A model generated the notes under the pieces. It searched no databases. It saw only the letters and a list, made by a program, of their open reading frames with translations, and was not told where the DNA came from. Position numbers and translations under genes: made by a program. From Sphingobacteriia bacterium (GTDB taxonomy: Bacteria > Bacteroidota > Bacteroidia > Bacteroidales > UBA7960), in the NCBI GenBank assembly GCA_011390785.1, contig JAABRR010000001.1:1-64000 (forward strand): a stretch of 64,000 nucleotides of DNA, given 5' to 3'. Shown in pieces: positions 7,968 through 18,405 of the stretch (position 1 is the stretch's first letter; the number at the start of each line of letters is the position of its first letter).

Positions 7968-9500
7968 ATGAAAAAGTTCTATGGATTTATAGTGGCGGGT
8001 TTACTGGTTTTCCTAGGTATTCCTGAAATACAGGCTCAGTCTGACCTGGAAAGTGCCCGAACATCGGTTGTTAAGATAACCACAAGCTATTCTGTGCGTA
8101 ATACCAACAGCGGACGGATGGAACGCCGGGTGGGTACGGGTACCGGATTTTGCTGGAAAGATGATATGCACATAATTACTGCCTTGCATGTAGTGGCAGG
8201 CGTTTCTGAAATTACCGTGCAAAACAGCGCAGGCAGAAAATCAGGTGCTACTATAGTGAGGGTATTGCTGGAAGCAGATTTGGCACTTTTGGAGTTAAAT
8301 AACAATCTGGGGCTCGTTCCTCTTAAACTGGAGCACGTAAACCCCAATCTGGGAAACCGGTTTACCATTTGGGGGTTCCCTCATGCAGTATTCAAAATGC
8401 AGGACAATGAGGTTCGCTTATCAAGGAGCCTGGAAGAAAAACCCATCCTTGATCATTTGATTAATGGTGATAATCTCAAATACGAACTGCAAAAGCAAAA
8501 GTACCCATCGCCAAATGCCCAGATCCTGAAAATCGCATCCATCATACAACCCGGTCAGTCGGGAGCCCCCTTATTCACTTCAGATGGCAAGGTGGTGGGT
8601 GTAGCCGATGGTGGATTGCGCGGTGGAACGGCACTTATCAACTGGGCAATGCCTGCTGCCACGTATGTTCCATTGTTGGCATCGTCAGAAGACCCCGTTC
8701 CTTCATCAATTTCCATCCAATCAAGTTTATTTAATTCAAGTACTACGATTTTAACTGATGAAATGCTTAGTGATGGATTGGTAAAGTCGTCAATGAATGA
8801 TTCTCATGGGGCGGAATCTAGTGCATTCTCATCCGCAGAAGATGAATATTTCTATGACTATTCTGAGATACTTGTCAGGGAGCAGGAAGAAAACACTATT
8901 TACCTGAACGGAAAATATATAACCAAAACCTGGACAGCGAGTTTTACCGAGATATTATCAACTTTATCCAGGGAGGAGGCAAAAGAGATAAGAGAAATTG
9001 TGGCCGATTACGATGTAAATCTGGATGACACTTATTACGATATATATGAAGATTTTACCACAGGAGCAACGATCTCAATTCCTTACGGAGAAATGTTCGA
9101 TACTTCCAATGGTTGGTACCTTACCTGCAATGCAGATCAATCGCTGTGCTACTACATTTTGCCCTATGAAACATCTTCCTTTGAAGATGCAAATTATCAG
9201 GCCATGGCTTTGTTCAACGGATTTCTTGCGTCAGGACAGTGGGAAACCGAAGAGGATTACGATGAGTCTAATGAAATAGAAATAGTTGATGATGATCAGG
9301 AAGCAACTTATCTGTTTACAAGATTTGCCGCCAATGAGTGGGATGAAAGAGTGCTGGAATTTACCGCTGATATCATAGAATCCAGTCTTTTGGTAGGTGT
9401 TCTGATTTATGATGACAGCAAAATGGATGATCCGGAATATCGCAGGCAATTTTTACAATTCGAAATGGCTTTGGAATTGCGTGATTTTGCAAATTACTGA
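7968..9500 (+). CDS. Secreted trypsin-like serine protease
   Basis: This is a 510-residue exported protein with a signal peptide (cut after EIQAQ, residue 24). Residues 28-235 form a trypsin/HtrA-like fold with the full triad: H74 in ITALHVVAG, D104 in EADLALLEL and S198 in QPGQSGAPLF. No PDZ domain follows; instead there is a ~270-residue acidic tail rich in D, E, Y and S, with WYLTCNADQSLCYYIL and no recognised family. The tail may bind substrate or calcium. It is the second gene of a pair with the membrane protein 21 bases upstream. The protease call is strong; the substrate is unknown. Confidence 0.85.
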   Translation: MKKFYGFIVAGLLVFLGIPEIQAQSDLESARTSVVKITTSYSVRNTNSGRMERRVGTGTGFCWKDDMHIITALHVVAGVSEITVQNSAGRKSGATIVRVLLEADLALLELNNNLGLVPLKLEHVNPNLGNRFTIWGFPHAVFKMQDNEVRLSRSLEEKPILDHLINGDNLKYELQKQKYPSPNAQILKIASIIQPGQSGAPLFTSDGKVVGVADGGLRGGTALINWAMPAATYVPLLASSEDPVPSSISIQSSLFNSSTTILTDEMLSDGLVKSSMNDSHGAESSAFSSAEDEYFYDYSEILVREQEENTIYLNGKYITKTWTASFTEILSTLSREEAKEIREIVADYDVNLDDTYYDIYEDFTTGATISIPYGEMFDTSNGWYLTCNADQSLCYYILPYETSSFEDANYQAMALFNGFLASGQWETEEDYDESNEIEIVDDDQEATYLFTRFAANEWDERVLEFTADIIESSLLVGVLIYDDSKMDDPEYRRQFLQFEMALELRDFANY

Positions 9501-9647
9501 TGTAATTTTCTCGTTTTGTAAAGAACAATCAAACGAAGCCCCTGCCTTTCAAGAGAGAATTGGCCATCTGAAAAAAGCGCAATTAGCGTCAGCTAGAAAA
9601 TCCAGTTTTATTAAAAGCGCTTGATAATTAAGCGACAAGTGCAAGGG

Positions 9648-11759
9648 TTATTCCGTTTTAAATAACACCTGTTCACTTAAGGCGGATTCTCCACCATCAG
9701 CAGTAAACACTTTTATTGCATAATGTCGGTTCTCTCCCATGCGGGTACTTTCACTGAATACCAATTCCTGTGTGCGTTTGTAATGAACCATTCGCCCATT
9801 ACCGTTGGTTTTATAAATGGCAAAAAATGTTTCCCCATCCGCGGCTTCGTAATCCCAGCGCAAGATCAAAATTCCTTCATTTTCTTCAATGCTGAGGTTC
9901 TCTACCGGTGGTCTTATCCCATCGTCGTAGGCTTTGCCAAAGACCGGGCGGGCGTAATCAGAATAATTGTTGTTGTGGTCCTGCGCACGTATGGAATAGT
10001 AATAGGTTGTGCCTTGCACGGTAAGGGTATCAATGAAAAAACTCTGATCATTTTCTAAAAGGGCGTAAACATCCCACGGGTCTTCCATTTCTGTTTTTCG
10101 GTAAAGTTCGTGTGATGACACATCGCGGCTTTCACTCAGAGCAAAATGCAGTTCTACATTATCAGTTCGGCTAACAACCCTTCTGAATACGGGCGTAGTG
10201 GGGGGTATGGTATCCGGGCGTTCTATGATCATCATTTCGGAAAATTCTGATTGGTTGAAGTTGAAATCCAGCGCTTTGATTTTATAATAAATACGTGGCG
10301 TCAATGAGTTGAGCGTTACCGTATCTTTAAAAATGGCAGAAATCTGGTATTGCAGGCTATAGGCATCAACAAATCCTTCAAAAATAACTGAAAATTCATG
10401 GTCGGGATCATTGGCCCTGAAAAGACGATAACCCATCAGATCTCTTTCGGTATGTCTTTCCACTTCCAGTGTAACGATTCCCAGTGAGTCTATTTCACCG
10501 GAAACCCAAACGGGCTGCACTGGAGGAATGGTATCGACAAGGGTAACGGCTGAAGGCAAAGAAGTGCTGATATTGAAAGCCGTATCCACTGCCTGAATAA
10601 TATAATAATTCATCTGGCCTGATACGAAAGTGGTATCGATAAAGGAGCGGGTTTCTTTGGGCAGAGGCTCGGGATGGATAAGTTGATAATCGCCATCATG
10701 ATCGTCGGAACGGGCCACCACAAAAGCATACAAATCGGAAGCGGGCGGATTATTCATCTCCCATTCCAGTAAAACTTCGCGGGGAGCAACATGCTCAAGC
10801 CTTGTCATGCGGGGTTGTTCGGGTGGAGTGCGGTCGCGTGGCATGGCATCCACTTCATCAAACTGAATACGCTCGCCAAAAGCATTATGCCCAAAAAACC
10901 GATAACTGTAAAGCTGGTAGTTTTCAAGGTTTTCATCTACATAACCATTCCGTTGAGGCTCATCAGATTTCTTATGGCTTAGGGTATAAATGGGAGCATT
11001 GTTTATTTTTACAAATTCGCTCTCACCCGGGTTGCGCCGCTCCACATCAAAACCAAATAACAATTCACTTTCTTCCCACACAAAACTGATTTCTCCATCA
11101 GCCTCGTAATAAAACACTTCATGGATATATTCGATACCCTCTGCTATGGCCATGATACTGTATTGATCAGGGACTAAGGTATAAACCGGCGGTGGCGTTA
11201 TTACACTTGCCCGATAGGTGTAAGTCGTTTCCTGGCTCACATCCTGATCGGTAAATGCCAGTGCCAGTCCTTCTGCTGCCAGGGGTTCACGCAAAGCAGT
11301 AAGTAAAAAAATCATGTATTCAAAATCTTCGTCCGATTTTTGTTCCTTTATGGCTTTGATGCCTTCTTCAAAATCGATTGCTCCGGCTGCAGGTTCTGAT
11401 GGCTCCAGCAGAAAATCCATAGCAAGCTCAATGATGTTATAGGTTTCAGAATCTTCTTCTTCACGGCTCAGGGCTTCCATCCACTGATCTTCAGTCCATG
11501 GGAAAATGCGGGCTATTTCGGTGAAATCATCCGTGCCTTCTATACTACGCTCAATAATAAAACCGCTGCTCAACCCGGCATTCAGTACAGCCTTGGTCTG
11601 AGGGAAAAGCCGCAGCTCAACACCCTTGTCCTGCAGGTAGCGGCCCATAAGTTTAATGGTTGTGTTAAACTCTTCATTTTCCCTGTTGGGCTGTTGCGAC
11701 CATGCAGCAGAAAATAAGAAGAGTAAAAATGTGGAAATAAATATTCTTAATCGTATCAT
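9648..11759 (-). CDS. Secreted fibronectin type III repeat protein
   Basis: The 703-residue product begins with a signal peptide ending in AAWSQQ. After an acidic N-terminal region (about 25-200) come several fibronectin type III-like modules, recognisable by repeated linkers of the form DTIPP/RTPPEQP and strand patterns such as YYYSIRAQDHNNNYSDYA and YYKIKALDFNFNQSEFS. The C-terminus shows no obvious type IX sorting domain. It is the last gene of a three-gene minus-strand operon, 15 bases behind the 1596-residue surface protein, and probably forms an envelope assembly with it. No catalytic residues are evident. Its role is inferred to be structural or binding. Confidence 0.8.
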   Translation of the reverse strand: MIRLRIFISTFLLFLFSAAWSQQPNRENEEFNTTIKLMGRYLQDKGVELRLFPQTKAVLNAGLSSGFIIERSIEGTDDFTEIARIFPWTEDQWMEALSREEEDSETYNIIELAMDFLLEPSEPAAGAIDFEEGIKAIKEQKSDEDFEYMIFLLTALREPLAAEGLALAFTDQDVSQETTYTYRASVITPPPVYTLVPDQYSIMAIAEGIEYIHEVFYYEADGEISFVWEESELLFGFDVERRNPGESEFVKINNAPIYTLSHKKSDEPQRNGYVDENLENYQLYSYRFFGHNAFGERIQFDEVDAMPRDRTPPEQPRMTRLEHVAPREVLLEWEMNNPPASDLYAFVVARSDDHDGDYQLIHPEPLPKETRSFIDTTFVSGQMNYYIIQAVDTAFNISTSLPSAVTLVDTIPPVQPVWVSGEIDSLGIVTLEVERHTERDLMGYRLFRANDPDHEFSVIFEGFVDAYSLQYQISAIFKDTVTLNSLTPRIYYKIKALDFNFNQSEFSEMMIIERPDTIPPTTPVFRRVVSRTDNVELHFALSESRDVSSHELYRKTEMEDPWDVYALLENDQSFFIDTLTVQGTTYYYSIRAQDHNNNYSDYARPVFGKAYDDGIRPPVENLSIEENEGILILRWDYEAADGETFFAIYKTNGNGRMVHYKRTQELVFSESTRMGENRHYAIKVFTADGGESALSEQVLFKTE

Positions 11760-11774
11760 GTTGCTATCTTTTTA

Positions 11775-14700
11775 TCAAAATGTTTGCAAATTTTGCTCAT
11801 TACCTGTAATTAAAGGCATTGGTCCGGTAAAGAATGTTTTTTCTTTAGATTGGGTAATGGTACTTCCCGAAAGGGTTTGTGCATTAACCCAATTGTTGTT
11901 CTTAAACTCTCTGAGGGTGGCCGTAACGGCAAATTTATAGTTTTTTTCTGCCAGAAGATTATTTTCAGGCGGACTGGGTGTGGTTTCCAGGTCTCCGTAA
12001 TTGGGAGTGGTTGGTGGCGGTGGATTGGGTACCATTACCGGGGGCAATCCAACCATATCCATCATAGGATGCTCCAGGCCACTTCCCGCTCCATTATCAA
12101 AATTTTCGGCAGGTGCAGCCGGTGCTGCCAGTCCGGACGATGTATTAAAGACGCCCCCCATTAACCAACTGTTAAAAATTAAAGTGGTGGTTGCTACGGA
12201 GGTGTTCCCAGGGCCACTGCCTTGTCCGGTGTTAAAATTTAGTTCCGGACCCACGGCATCCAGTTCAGGAATCGTGGTATAAAGATATTCTCCCAGGTTG
12301 TTGACATTCGTATTCAGCATAATTGTTGACCATGAGCCATTTTCTTCCTGTACCTGAAGCGAACGGGTTACTACCATTTTAAAGGTGCGCATTTTAATAG
12401 TTCCATCGGCTTGTTGCTCTGACACATCAAATACTTCATCAGGTTCCAGTCCGTATTTTACAGCCAGGGCAGCATCGGTGGGATAATTGAAGTTACTGGC
12501 CGGGGCTACGTACTGTATGAGCAGCTCCTGCTGGTCGGCAGCAGCATCGCCCTGATTTACGGCTATTACACCGGTAGCCTGGTTGGTACATTGGGTGCCC
12601 GCTTCAAAATTGTAATTAAAGCTGGATTCTACCACGTTAAGGATGTTAACGTAACCGGATAATCCGCCACTAAGGTAGTAGGGGTTGGGGAACTGACCTG
12701 ATACCCAGGCTCCGGCACCAATCTGGGCAAGGGTCCACTCCTTGTCTTTGAGCGTGCCGCCACGTCGACGAACTTCAGCACCAGCATTTCCATAGAATCC
12801 TAAATTACCGCTTGCCCTCCATCCGTTGATTCCCATAGGACTATATCCGGCGCATGTACCCATGTATTCCATAAAAGCAAGGTGCAGCTCAGCACCGGCT
12901 CCAAGATTGAAACCCAAATAATAATTCCCTTTCAGATGTCGCTGATCATCATAAGCAAACCGAAAGCCTACCCCCATTGCATAACCTGAGCCGGTATTGG
13001 TATGGCTACCAATACCCCCATTGCCAACATTGCTGTTGTTGGGCCAGCTTTGGGTGGCAAAGTAGTAGGAATTCCTGAATGTTTGAGAAAAACCCGATGG
13101 GGGAGAAATCTTATTACCAAACATTACATAGTTGTTTACACTGGCACTTAGCCCTGCCATGGAAACCAACACAGTATTAGGCACCTGCGCATCACCGAAT
13201 TTAACGTACCATTCATTTTGATTGCCTTTTACATCTACCACCAAACTCATAGGCGCAGGAGTGGAAATAGGAGGCGCATTTACATTTATGTTTACAAAAA
13301 AGTTAAAATGCTTGTCGGGGAAATTATAAGTTGCTCCCAATCCACCATTTATTAGAGCCTGGGCCCGCGATGAAGTAGTCATCTCAGCACCCATCCAGAA
13401 ATCGCCGGTAAAATTGATATAGGTAAGACCACCGGTATTTTGGTTGAACTCCCCTGCCAGAATAACATCTGAATTAAATCCATCCTCTTTGGGAGTAGTT
13501 GCCAAAACAGCTTTTACCTGCAAACCCAGACTTGATTTTTTTGGACTAAAGGTATAGGTGGAACCCGATAAGCTCGCTTCCATATTGTTATAGGCACCAC
13601 CACCAAAACCGCGAAACGCGAGTCCGGGAAGGAAAACCACACCGGGGGCGGGCAATACTATTCCGCCATCAACCCTCCAATACCTGTAGAGCTGATTGTT
13701 GTTAAGATGGCTGGTGTTGCCAAATTCGGCAGTAGCGTTCAATTGTATGCCTGCTGGTTTAAAATTGGCATGGAGCATGCCGATAAAGCCATTACCAAAT
13801 ACCGGATCATCTTGTCTGAAGCCAATAGCGCCGTCAATGCTTACCGCAGCCAGATTGGCCTGTATGGCAATAGAATCAAGGCTGGTACTCAGGTACTGGG
13901 GATAGAATTTCTGCCCCTGTTCATCATCAAGTATGGCCATTTCCACTCCCAAACCTGTCATACCACCAATATCTTCATTAAGGTTAAAGATCACGTCGAT
14001 GGTAATTTTGCCCCGCACAAGCTGGTTGGGTTGAGATGGTAAATTCACGAAGCCTATATTATCAATGGTAACCGGAAAATTGGCCAGGAACTTCTGCTCA
14101 CTGGCAAAAGCCCACGAGCCAATGTTGAACCCAAACTTTTCGTTATCGCCTTTGGAAGAGTCGTAATCCATCCCCAGCCCTTCAAAATCAAGACCCAGGT
14201 TCACATCTTTGATGGGCCCCAGGTTTACAGTTCCCCATGACAGTGATCCATCAAGATTCATATCAAAAGTGCTTTTATCCTTATCCACATATGCAACAAT
14301 ATTTGAAGTTTGCGCCAGTTCTATATCTGCTTTGAGCAGGTGGGCCGGGATGGGGCCGGTGGGGGTAACCGTGAGTTGAAAACTTACAGGTTCTTCAGGT
14401 ATTATTGGGTTATTGAAAACAGCAATATACTCCAGCGGGTTTAAGATACTGTCCTTTTTACTTACCGGCAACCCAATGCGTCCTTTCACCCCTGCTTCAA
14501 CAAGCGAGCTTGCAATCCACTCAACATGAACGGTATCAATACTAGCAGCCAGATCGGCCACATATGCATCGGGCCATTGGATGATACTTGTTGCCTGCAC
14601 AAGCATGGTCAATCCGGTGTTGTTGATGATCGTATTGTAGGCGCCTATTTTAGGCTGATTACCGGCTTGCGTTTGCCACGCCTCGGGCAGTTCCAGCTCT

Positions 14701-16565
14701 AAAGCATTCATGTAAAACCCTCGGAAAGTTTCGGTGGTATCTCCCGGATAATTTTCAGGGAAAACGATACCGGGAGGATTTAACTCATCAGAAAAGTCAT
14801 AGTAAAGGCTATCAGTAAGCAGGGTCATGCCACCGGAGTTGGGAATTTCAAACTTATCCATGGTACCGCCCAGGATAAGATCGGTCCAGCTGGTTCCCTG
14901 CACACTCAGTGTAGCAGAAACCCTCGTATTTGGGTCGTTATCGGGCGAAGGAACCATCCAGTCGCGGGTAAATAAGGTGGTTATCTGCAGGCCATATTCA
15001 GAGAAACCGTCTTCATCAAATTCAATATAGCACCCCAGATTATTATCGTCGGGTGCTTTAAAAACAAATTCGATCTGTTGGTTGATGTTTGTGGTAGAGA
15101 TGTCTTCAACCAGCTCAATACGCCCGGGAGGTGATTCAAAATTGTTGGGATGAAAACGAACTTCATTAATGCGAAACCCAATTCGTTCGGTTACCATATT
15201 AGGAGGCAAAGCCAAAGCGGTAATGGAGTTAAATTTGGCCTTATCGGGCAGAAAGGCCATTTCGGTAATGGCAAATTCGGTTCCGTCAGGAAAAATGGTT
15301 CCCAGAGGCATTTTTATGGGTTCTGTAACCTCTGTGGGATTGTTATAGAAGATCGTTTGTTCGGAATTGTTTTCCACAAAAGTAGCTATGTCAACCACCA
15401 GATCATGGGTCATGGGTGTCGGGTTAGTCGCCTGTAGCATCCAGGCCAGGGGATAAATGGGAGCATTTTCGTGGATTTCGGCCAGAACTTTTCCACTTAT
15501 CAACCGATGAACCGTATCTACTGTAATGGTATCAAATTTAACATCGATATGGGCATTGAGCCAACCTACAAATACGGTTCCCTTCCCCGAATACTTATTA
15601 TTAACAGTATCTACTTCGGTGGTTATCACGGCAAACTCACCGTTTTGCCCTGCAAAAATGGTGTCAGAAACAGCAATAATACCCTGGGGTTCCTGCTCTT
15701 CTTCCTCTTCATCATCCAACATGGCTACATCCGGAAGCACCGTAAAATGACTGATGGCAGCAAAGCCGGAGTTTTGGGCTATGTAGGGATTATCGTTCAA
15801 ATTAACAGCTTTTACACTCCAAACATATTGAATGGTATCTTCAGGCATGCCCACTTCGGGTGGCCACAACATTTGGTTTCCTGCAAAAATTTCTTCTTCT
15901 ATAATAGGGAAGTTGGCAAAAAATGCCTGAGATGGTGTCTGGTTAGGATAAACTTCTGAGACTACAACCACATACTTTAACCCTTGCATAGCCGGGGGCA
16001 TGGGAGTTATGGGCGACCAGGTGAGTGATGTTGCCTGCAGTACACTTGCCTGCAATTGTTGATCAGCAGCAGGAAAGATCAGCTCAGGTGGCTGATAACT
16101 GGTGATAAACATGAGCTGACAAACTTCCATGGGTGCAGATATGACAACTCCATTTAAATCAACCAACGATACGCAAAAAGAATAGGTGCCGGCCGGAAGC
16201 ATGCCGGTTTGTGCTACCTGGGTACCAAAACTGCCATAAAACTGCAGCGCATTATAATCAATCACCTCGTCGGCAAGAAAAACATCGCTGCCAAAAGGCA
16301 CCTGACGGGTGACCACCTGGGCGGTATTGGTTTCAACCACCAGCTCGCCATCCAGTTCCATCTTTATTTTAATCTTATAATCCATCCCTTCGAGACCGGG
16401 ATTGGTATTGGAAACGGTCACAATAACCAATTCGTCCTGGTTGGCCCATTGCGAAATATAAGGAGTGGGATTGGCATCTACATTCAGGCCCACCATCACC
16501 TGGCTCATCAGATTTGATGCAAGGAGAATGAGTAATATAGAAATCAGGGGTTTCAAATGTTTCAT
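11775..16565 (-). CDS. Giant exported protein with TANFOR-like N-terminus
   Basis: This is the largest gene of the window, at 1596 residues. It has a signal peptide ending in SNLMSQ. The next ~250 residues resemble the TANFOR domain first described in Tannerella: LPAGTYSFCVSLVD, then a second cysteine in EVCQLMF, then PPELIFPAADQQL and TSLTWSPITPMP. A short acidic run (DDEEEEEQEP, near residue 285) separates it from a long beta-rich body without recognised domains. The last 400 residues are glycine-rich and contain AGAELHLAFMEYMG and repeated beta-strand patterns. It lies between an outer-membrane barrel gene and a fibronectin-III gene on one transcript, suggesting a cell-surface complex. The TANFOR label is from memory of the pattern. 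Confidence 0.7.
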   Translation of the reverse strand: MKHLKPLISILLILLASNLMSQVMVGLNVDANPTPYISQWANQDELVIVTVSNTNPGLEGMDYKIKIKMELDGELVVETNTAQVVTRQVPFGSDVFLADEVIDYNALQFYGSFGTQVAQTGMLPAGTYSFCVSLVDLNGVVISAPMEVCQLMFITSYQPPELIFPAADQQLQASVLQATSLTWSPITPMPPAMQGLKYVVVVSEVYPNQTPSQAFFANFPIIEEEIFAGNQMLWPPEVGMPEDTIQYVWSVKAVNLNDNPYIAQNSGFAAISHFTVLPDVAMLDDEEEEEQEPQGIIAVSDTIFAGQNGEFAVITTEVDTVNNKYSGKGTVFVGWLNAHIDVKFDTITVDTVHRLISGKVLAEIHENAPIYPLAWMLQATNPTPMTHDLVVDIATFVENNSEQTIFYNNPTEVTEPIKMPLGTIFPDGTEFAITEMAFLPDKAKFNSITALALPPNMVTERIGFRINEVRFHPNNFESPPGRIELVEDISTTNINQQIEFVFKAPDDNNLGCYIEFDEDGFSEYGLQITTLFTRDWMVPSPDNDPNTRVSATLSVQGTSWTDLILGGTMDKFEIPNSGGMTLLTDSLYYDFSDELNPPGIVFPENYPGDTTETFRGFYMNALELELPEAWQTQAGNQPKIGAYNTIINNTGLTMLVQATSIIQWPDAYVADLAASIDTVHVEWIASSLVEAGVKGRIGLPVSKKDSILNPLEYIAVFNNPIIPEEPVSFQLTVTPTGPIPAHLLKADIELAQTSNIVAYVDKDKSTFDMNLDGSLSWGTVNLGPIKDVNLGLDFEGLGMDYDSSKGDNEKFGFNIGSWAFASEQKFLANFPVTIDNIGFVNLPSQPNQLVRGKITIDVIFNLNEDIGGMTGLGVEMAILDDEQGQKFYPQYLSTSLDSIAIQANLAAVSIDGAIGFRQDDPVFGNGFIGMLHANFKPAGIQLNATAEFGNTSHLNNNQLYRYWRVDGGIVLPAPGVVFLPGLAFRGFGGGAYNNMEASLSGSTYTFSPKKSSLGLQVKAVLATTPKEDGFNSDVILAGEFNQNTGGLTYINFTGDFWMGAEMTTSSRAQALINGGLGATYNFPDKHFNFFVNINVNAPPISTPAPMSLVVDVKGNQNEWYVKFGDAQVPNTVLVSMAGLSASVNNYVMFGNKISPPSGFSQTFRNSYYFATQSWPNNSNVGNGGIGSHTNTGSGYAMGVGFRFAYDDQRHLKGNYYLGFNLGAGAELHLAFMEYMGTCAGYSPMGINGWRASGNLGFYGNAGAEVRRRGGTLKDKEWTLAQIGAGAWVSGQFPNPYYLSGGLSGYVNILNVVESSFNYNFEAGTQCTNQATGVIAVNQGDAAADQQELLIQYVAPASNFNYPTDAALAVKYGLEPDEVFDVSEQQADGTIKMRTFKMVVTRSLQVQEENGSWSTIMLNTNVNNLGEYLYTTIPELDAVGPELNFNTGQGSGPGNTSVATTTLIFNSWLMGGVFNTSSGLAAPAAPAENFDNGAGSGLEHPMMDMVGLPPVMVPNPPPPTTPNYGDLETTPSPPENNLLAEKNYKFAVTATLREFKNNNWVNAQTLSGSTITQSKEKTFFTGPMPLITGNEQNLQTF

Positions 16566-16566
16566 A

Positions 16567-16623
16567 TTTTGCGTTTTGGGTTATGCGTTGTGCGTTTCGC
16601 CTTATGCGCTCGTTGTTCAGCGC
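16567..16623. repeat. Degenerate GCGTT tandem in operon spacer
   Basis: The spacer between the barrel gene and the giant surface gene carries GCGTT-like units at about 16571, 16585, 16592 and 16606, in the context TATGCGTTTTG. On the transcribed strand this reads as repeated AACGCA units. Similar degenerate repeats occur between genes in some Bacteroidota. It could form a weak structure that tunes expression inside the operon. Confidence 0.4.
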
Positions 16624-16656
16624 TGTATCAGTTTTACTATTATTCTGGATTCTGTG

Positions 16657-18360
16657 TTAAAATCTTTGCTGCAATGAAAGATTCACACGATGCTCCGTTG
16701 TTTTGGCATCGGGTCGGAATGAACCATATATGTAGTTTGACAGATTATAGCCTAGTTGCACTTCCAGCGCATCTGTAATTTTATAAGCTGTTTTTAATTG
16801 AAATTGCAATCGGTGGTCGGTGGAATATTCGCCGCGTTGTACTCCGGTATAGGAAAGAGTAGCACGTGGAGTAAGCTTTTTATCAAGCAACCGGTAGCGG
16901 GCCATAAGCCGAATGGTATAAAGGTTTAATTCGGTTGCCGGGGTAGTATTCTGGAGATACATACCCATCAAACCCAGATTAAGGGGTGTTTCTTTAAAAA
17001 CCACGTTGTAGTTTGCATTAAAACTGGTGGATCTGGTTTGTGCGAAACTGCCGGTAAAGGCATTGAATTCATCAAAATACTGGAATGTTGAACCCAGACC
17101 AATGATGTGATTTGCTGATGTACCATTAAGTTGCAAAGAGGGAGTAACAGTAAACATATTTTGTATCATCTCCACTTTCAGGGTGTCGAACAGTACATTG
17201 TTCCGAAAGCCAAAATTGGAATAATTGGTATTGAAGGAGAAGGCATGGGTAACCCTGGCGGAAAGGCTCACATTGGCAATAAAACGCTGTGTGCTTTCGG
17301 CCGTGGTGCTTTGGATGTTGTTGGTGCGAATACCGGTGGTACCATTGATCATAATGCGGTTTTGAAACAACCTGAAATTCGTTTTCAGGTTGTAATCAAC
17401 CAGATCGCGCTCCATGGCTCTGAAACCCACGGGCTCGAATCCTGGGCCGATATAACGCATTTCGAGGCCCAACCCTACCTTGTCCGATTTCCAATCGATG
17501 GATGAGATATTGGAGTAGTCAATATAAGTGGTGCCATTCACAGCCAGGAAGGGGGCTGCCAAAGGGGTGAAATCGTTTTCCAGAAACAGATCTGGCCCCA
17601 GCAAGTCTCGTGTAAAAGCAGATACAGCATTTTCTGTGGACAGCATCAAAGCTGAGGAAAGTTTTATTTGAAGCTGGGGCGACAACACAATTCCTTCTCT
17701 GGGATTTATGCCAATGGGCCCTTGATCCAGGGAGCCAATATCGTCTTTTAGTTTTACGAAATTGAGAATAAACCGTGTGCCATCTGCTTTGCCATAACCC
17801 ATTCGTGATGAGACAATTTTCTGGCTGTAGGCTCCGGCAACGTTTTGCAGGGGATTGGCATTGATGCCAATTTGTGAAGTTCCAACATGGGCAGAAAAGA
17901 TAAAATGACCAGGAGTAAGTTCTACACCTGCGCCAAAAATGGGAATATCGCCGGTAGTAAGAGCCGAGAAGCTGGGTGATTGCGTACCCAAAAATGCCTG
18001 AGCCCACTTATACCGCGGATTGATATTAATGTTGTTGCGTGGATTTCGCACATAATCAATCAGCCCTTCTTCAGGAATTTGTGGCAAATGATAGGTTGCC
18101 TGCCCCATACTGATATCAATACCTATGGGCATGCTGAAATACTTGCCTGCACTCAGGGTTGCCTGTGCTGAAAATCGTACAAGGTTGTTGGGATACCGGG
18201 GTCGGAAGGTTTCAAAATTATCGGCAGAAGCATCATAGAAGTCATAAAAAAGACCCAGTCTGCCATTGGCATTAAATATTGGGTCGGATTGACCCACGGC
18301 AGAAAAGATGCAAAAGGTTGATAAAAAAACCGCAATTCTTTTAGGGGAGGGTAAAAACAT
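16657..18360 (-). CDS. Outer-membrane beta-barrel protein
   Basis: The 567-residue product has a signal peptide (MFLPSPKRIAVFLSTFCIFS, ending before QSDP). The mature chain shows alternating hydrophobic/polar strands with aromatic girdles, for example RYKWAQAFLGTQSPSFSALT and YNLSNYIYGSF. It ends in a terminal phenylalanine (NLSLQQRF), the usual signature for barrel insertion by the Bam complex. It is the first gene of the operon with the TANFOR-like and fibronectin-III proteins (91-base and 15-base gaps), so it is a candidate membrane anchor or translocon for them. No named family is recognised. Confidence 0.75.
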   Translation of the reverse strand: MFLPSPKRIAVFLSTFCIFSAVGQSDPIFNANGRLGLFYDFYDASADNFETFRPRYPNNLVRFSAQATLSAGKYFSMPIGIDISMGQATYHLPQIPEEGLIDYVRNPRNNININPRYKWAQAFLGTQSPSFSALTTGDIPIFGAGVELTPGHFIFSAHVGTSQIGINANPLQNVAGAYSQKIVSSRMGYGKADGTRFILNFVKLKDDIGSLDQGPIGINPREGIVLSPQLQIKLSSALMLSTENAVSAFTRDLLGPDLFLENDFTPLAAPFLAVNGTTYIDYSNISSIDWKSDKVGLGLEMRYIGPGFEPVGFRAMERDLVDYNLKTNFRLFQNRIMINGTTGIRTNNIQSTTAESTQRFIANVSLSARVTHAFSFNTNYSNFGFRNNVLFDTLKVEMIQNMFTVTPSLQLNGTSANHIIGLGSTFQYFDEFNAFTGSFAQTRSTSFNANYNVVFKETPLNLGLMGMYLQNTTPATELNLYTIRLMARYRLLDKKLTPRATLSYTGVQRGEYSTDHRLQFQLKTAYKITDALEVQLGYNLSNYIYGSFRPDAKTTEHRVNLSLQQRF

Positions 18361-18405
18361 CGAATAGTTTTTGGTTTTATTTCAAGCCTGTTGAAATAAA
18401 AAGAA

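Noticed and set aside
15471..15959. 162-residue plus-strand frame
   Set aside because: It is antisense inside the giant surface gene, has no recognisable motif and no promoter.
17519..18007. 162-residue minus-strand frame
   Set aside because: It is an alternative frame of the barrel gene, rich in W, C and R as expected for an out-of-frame translation.
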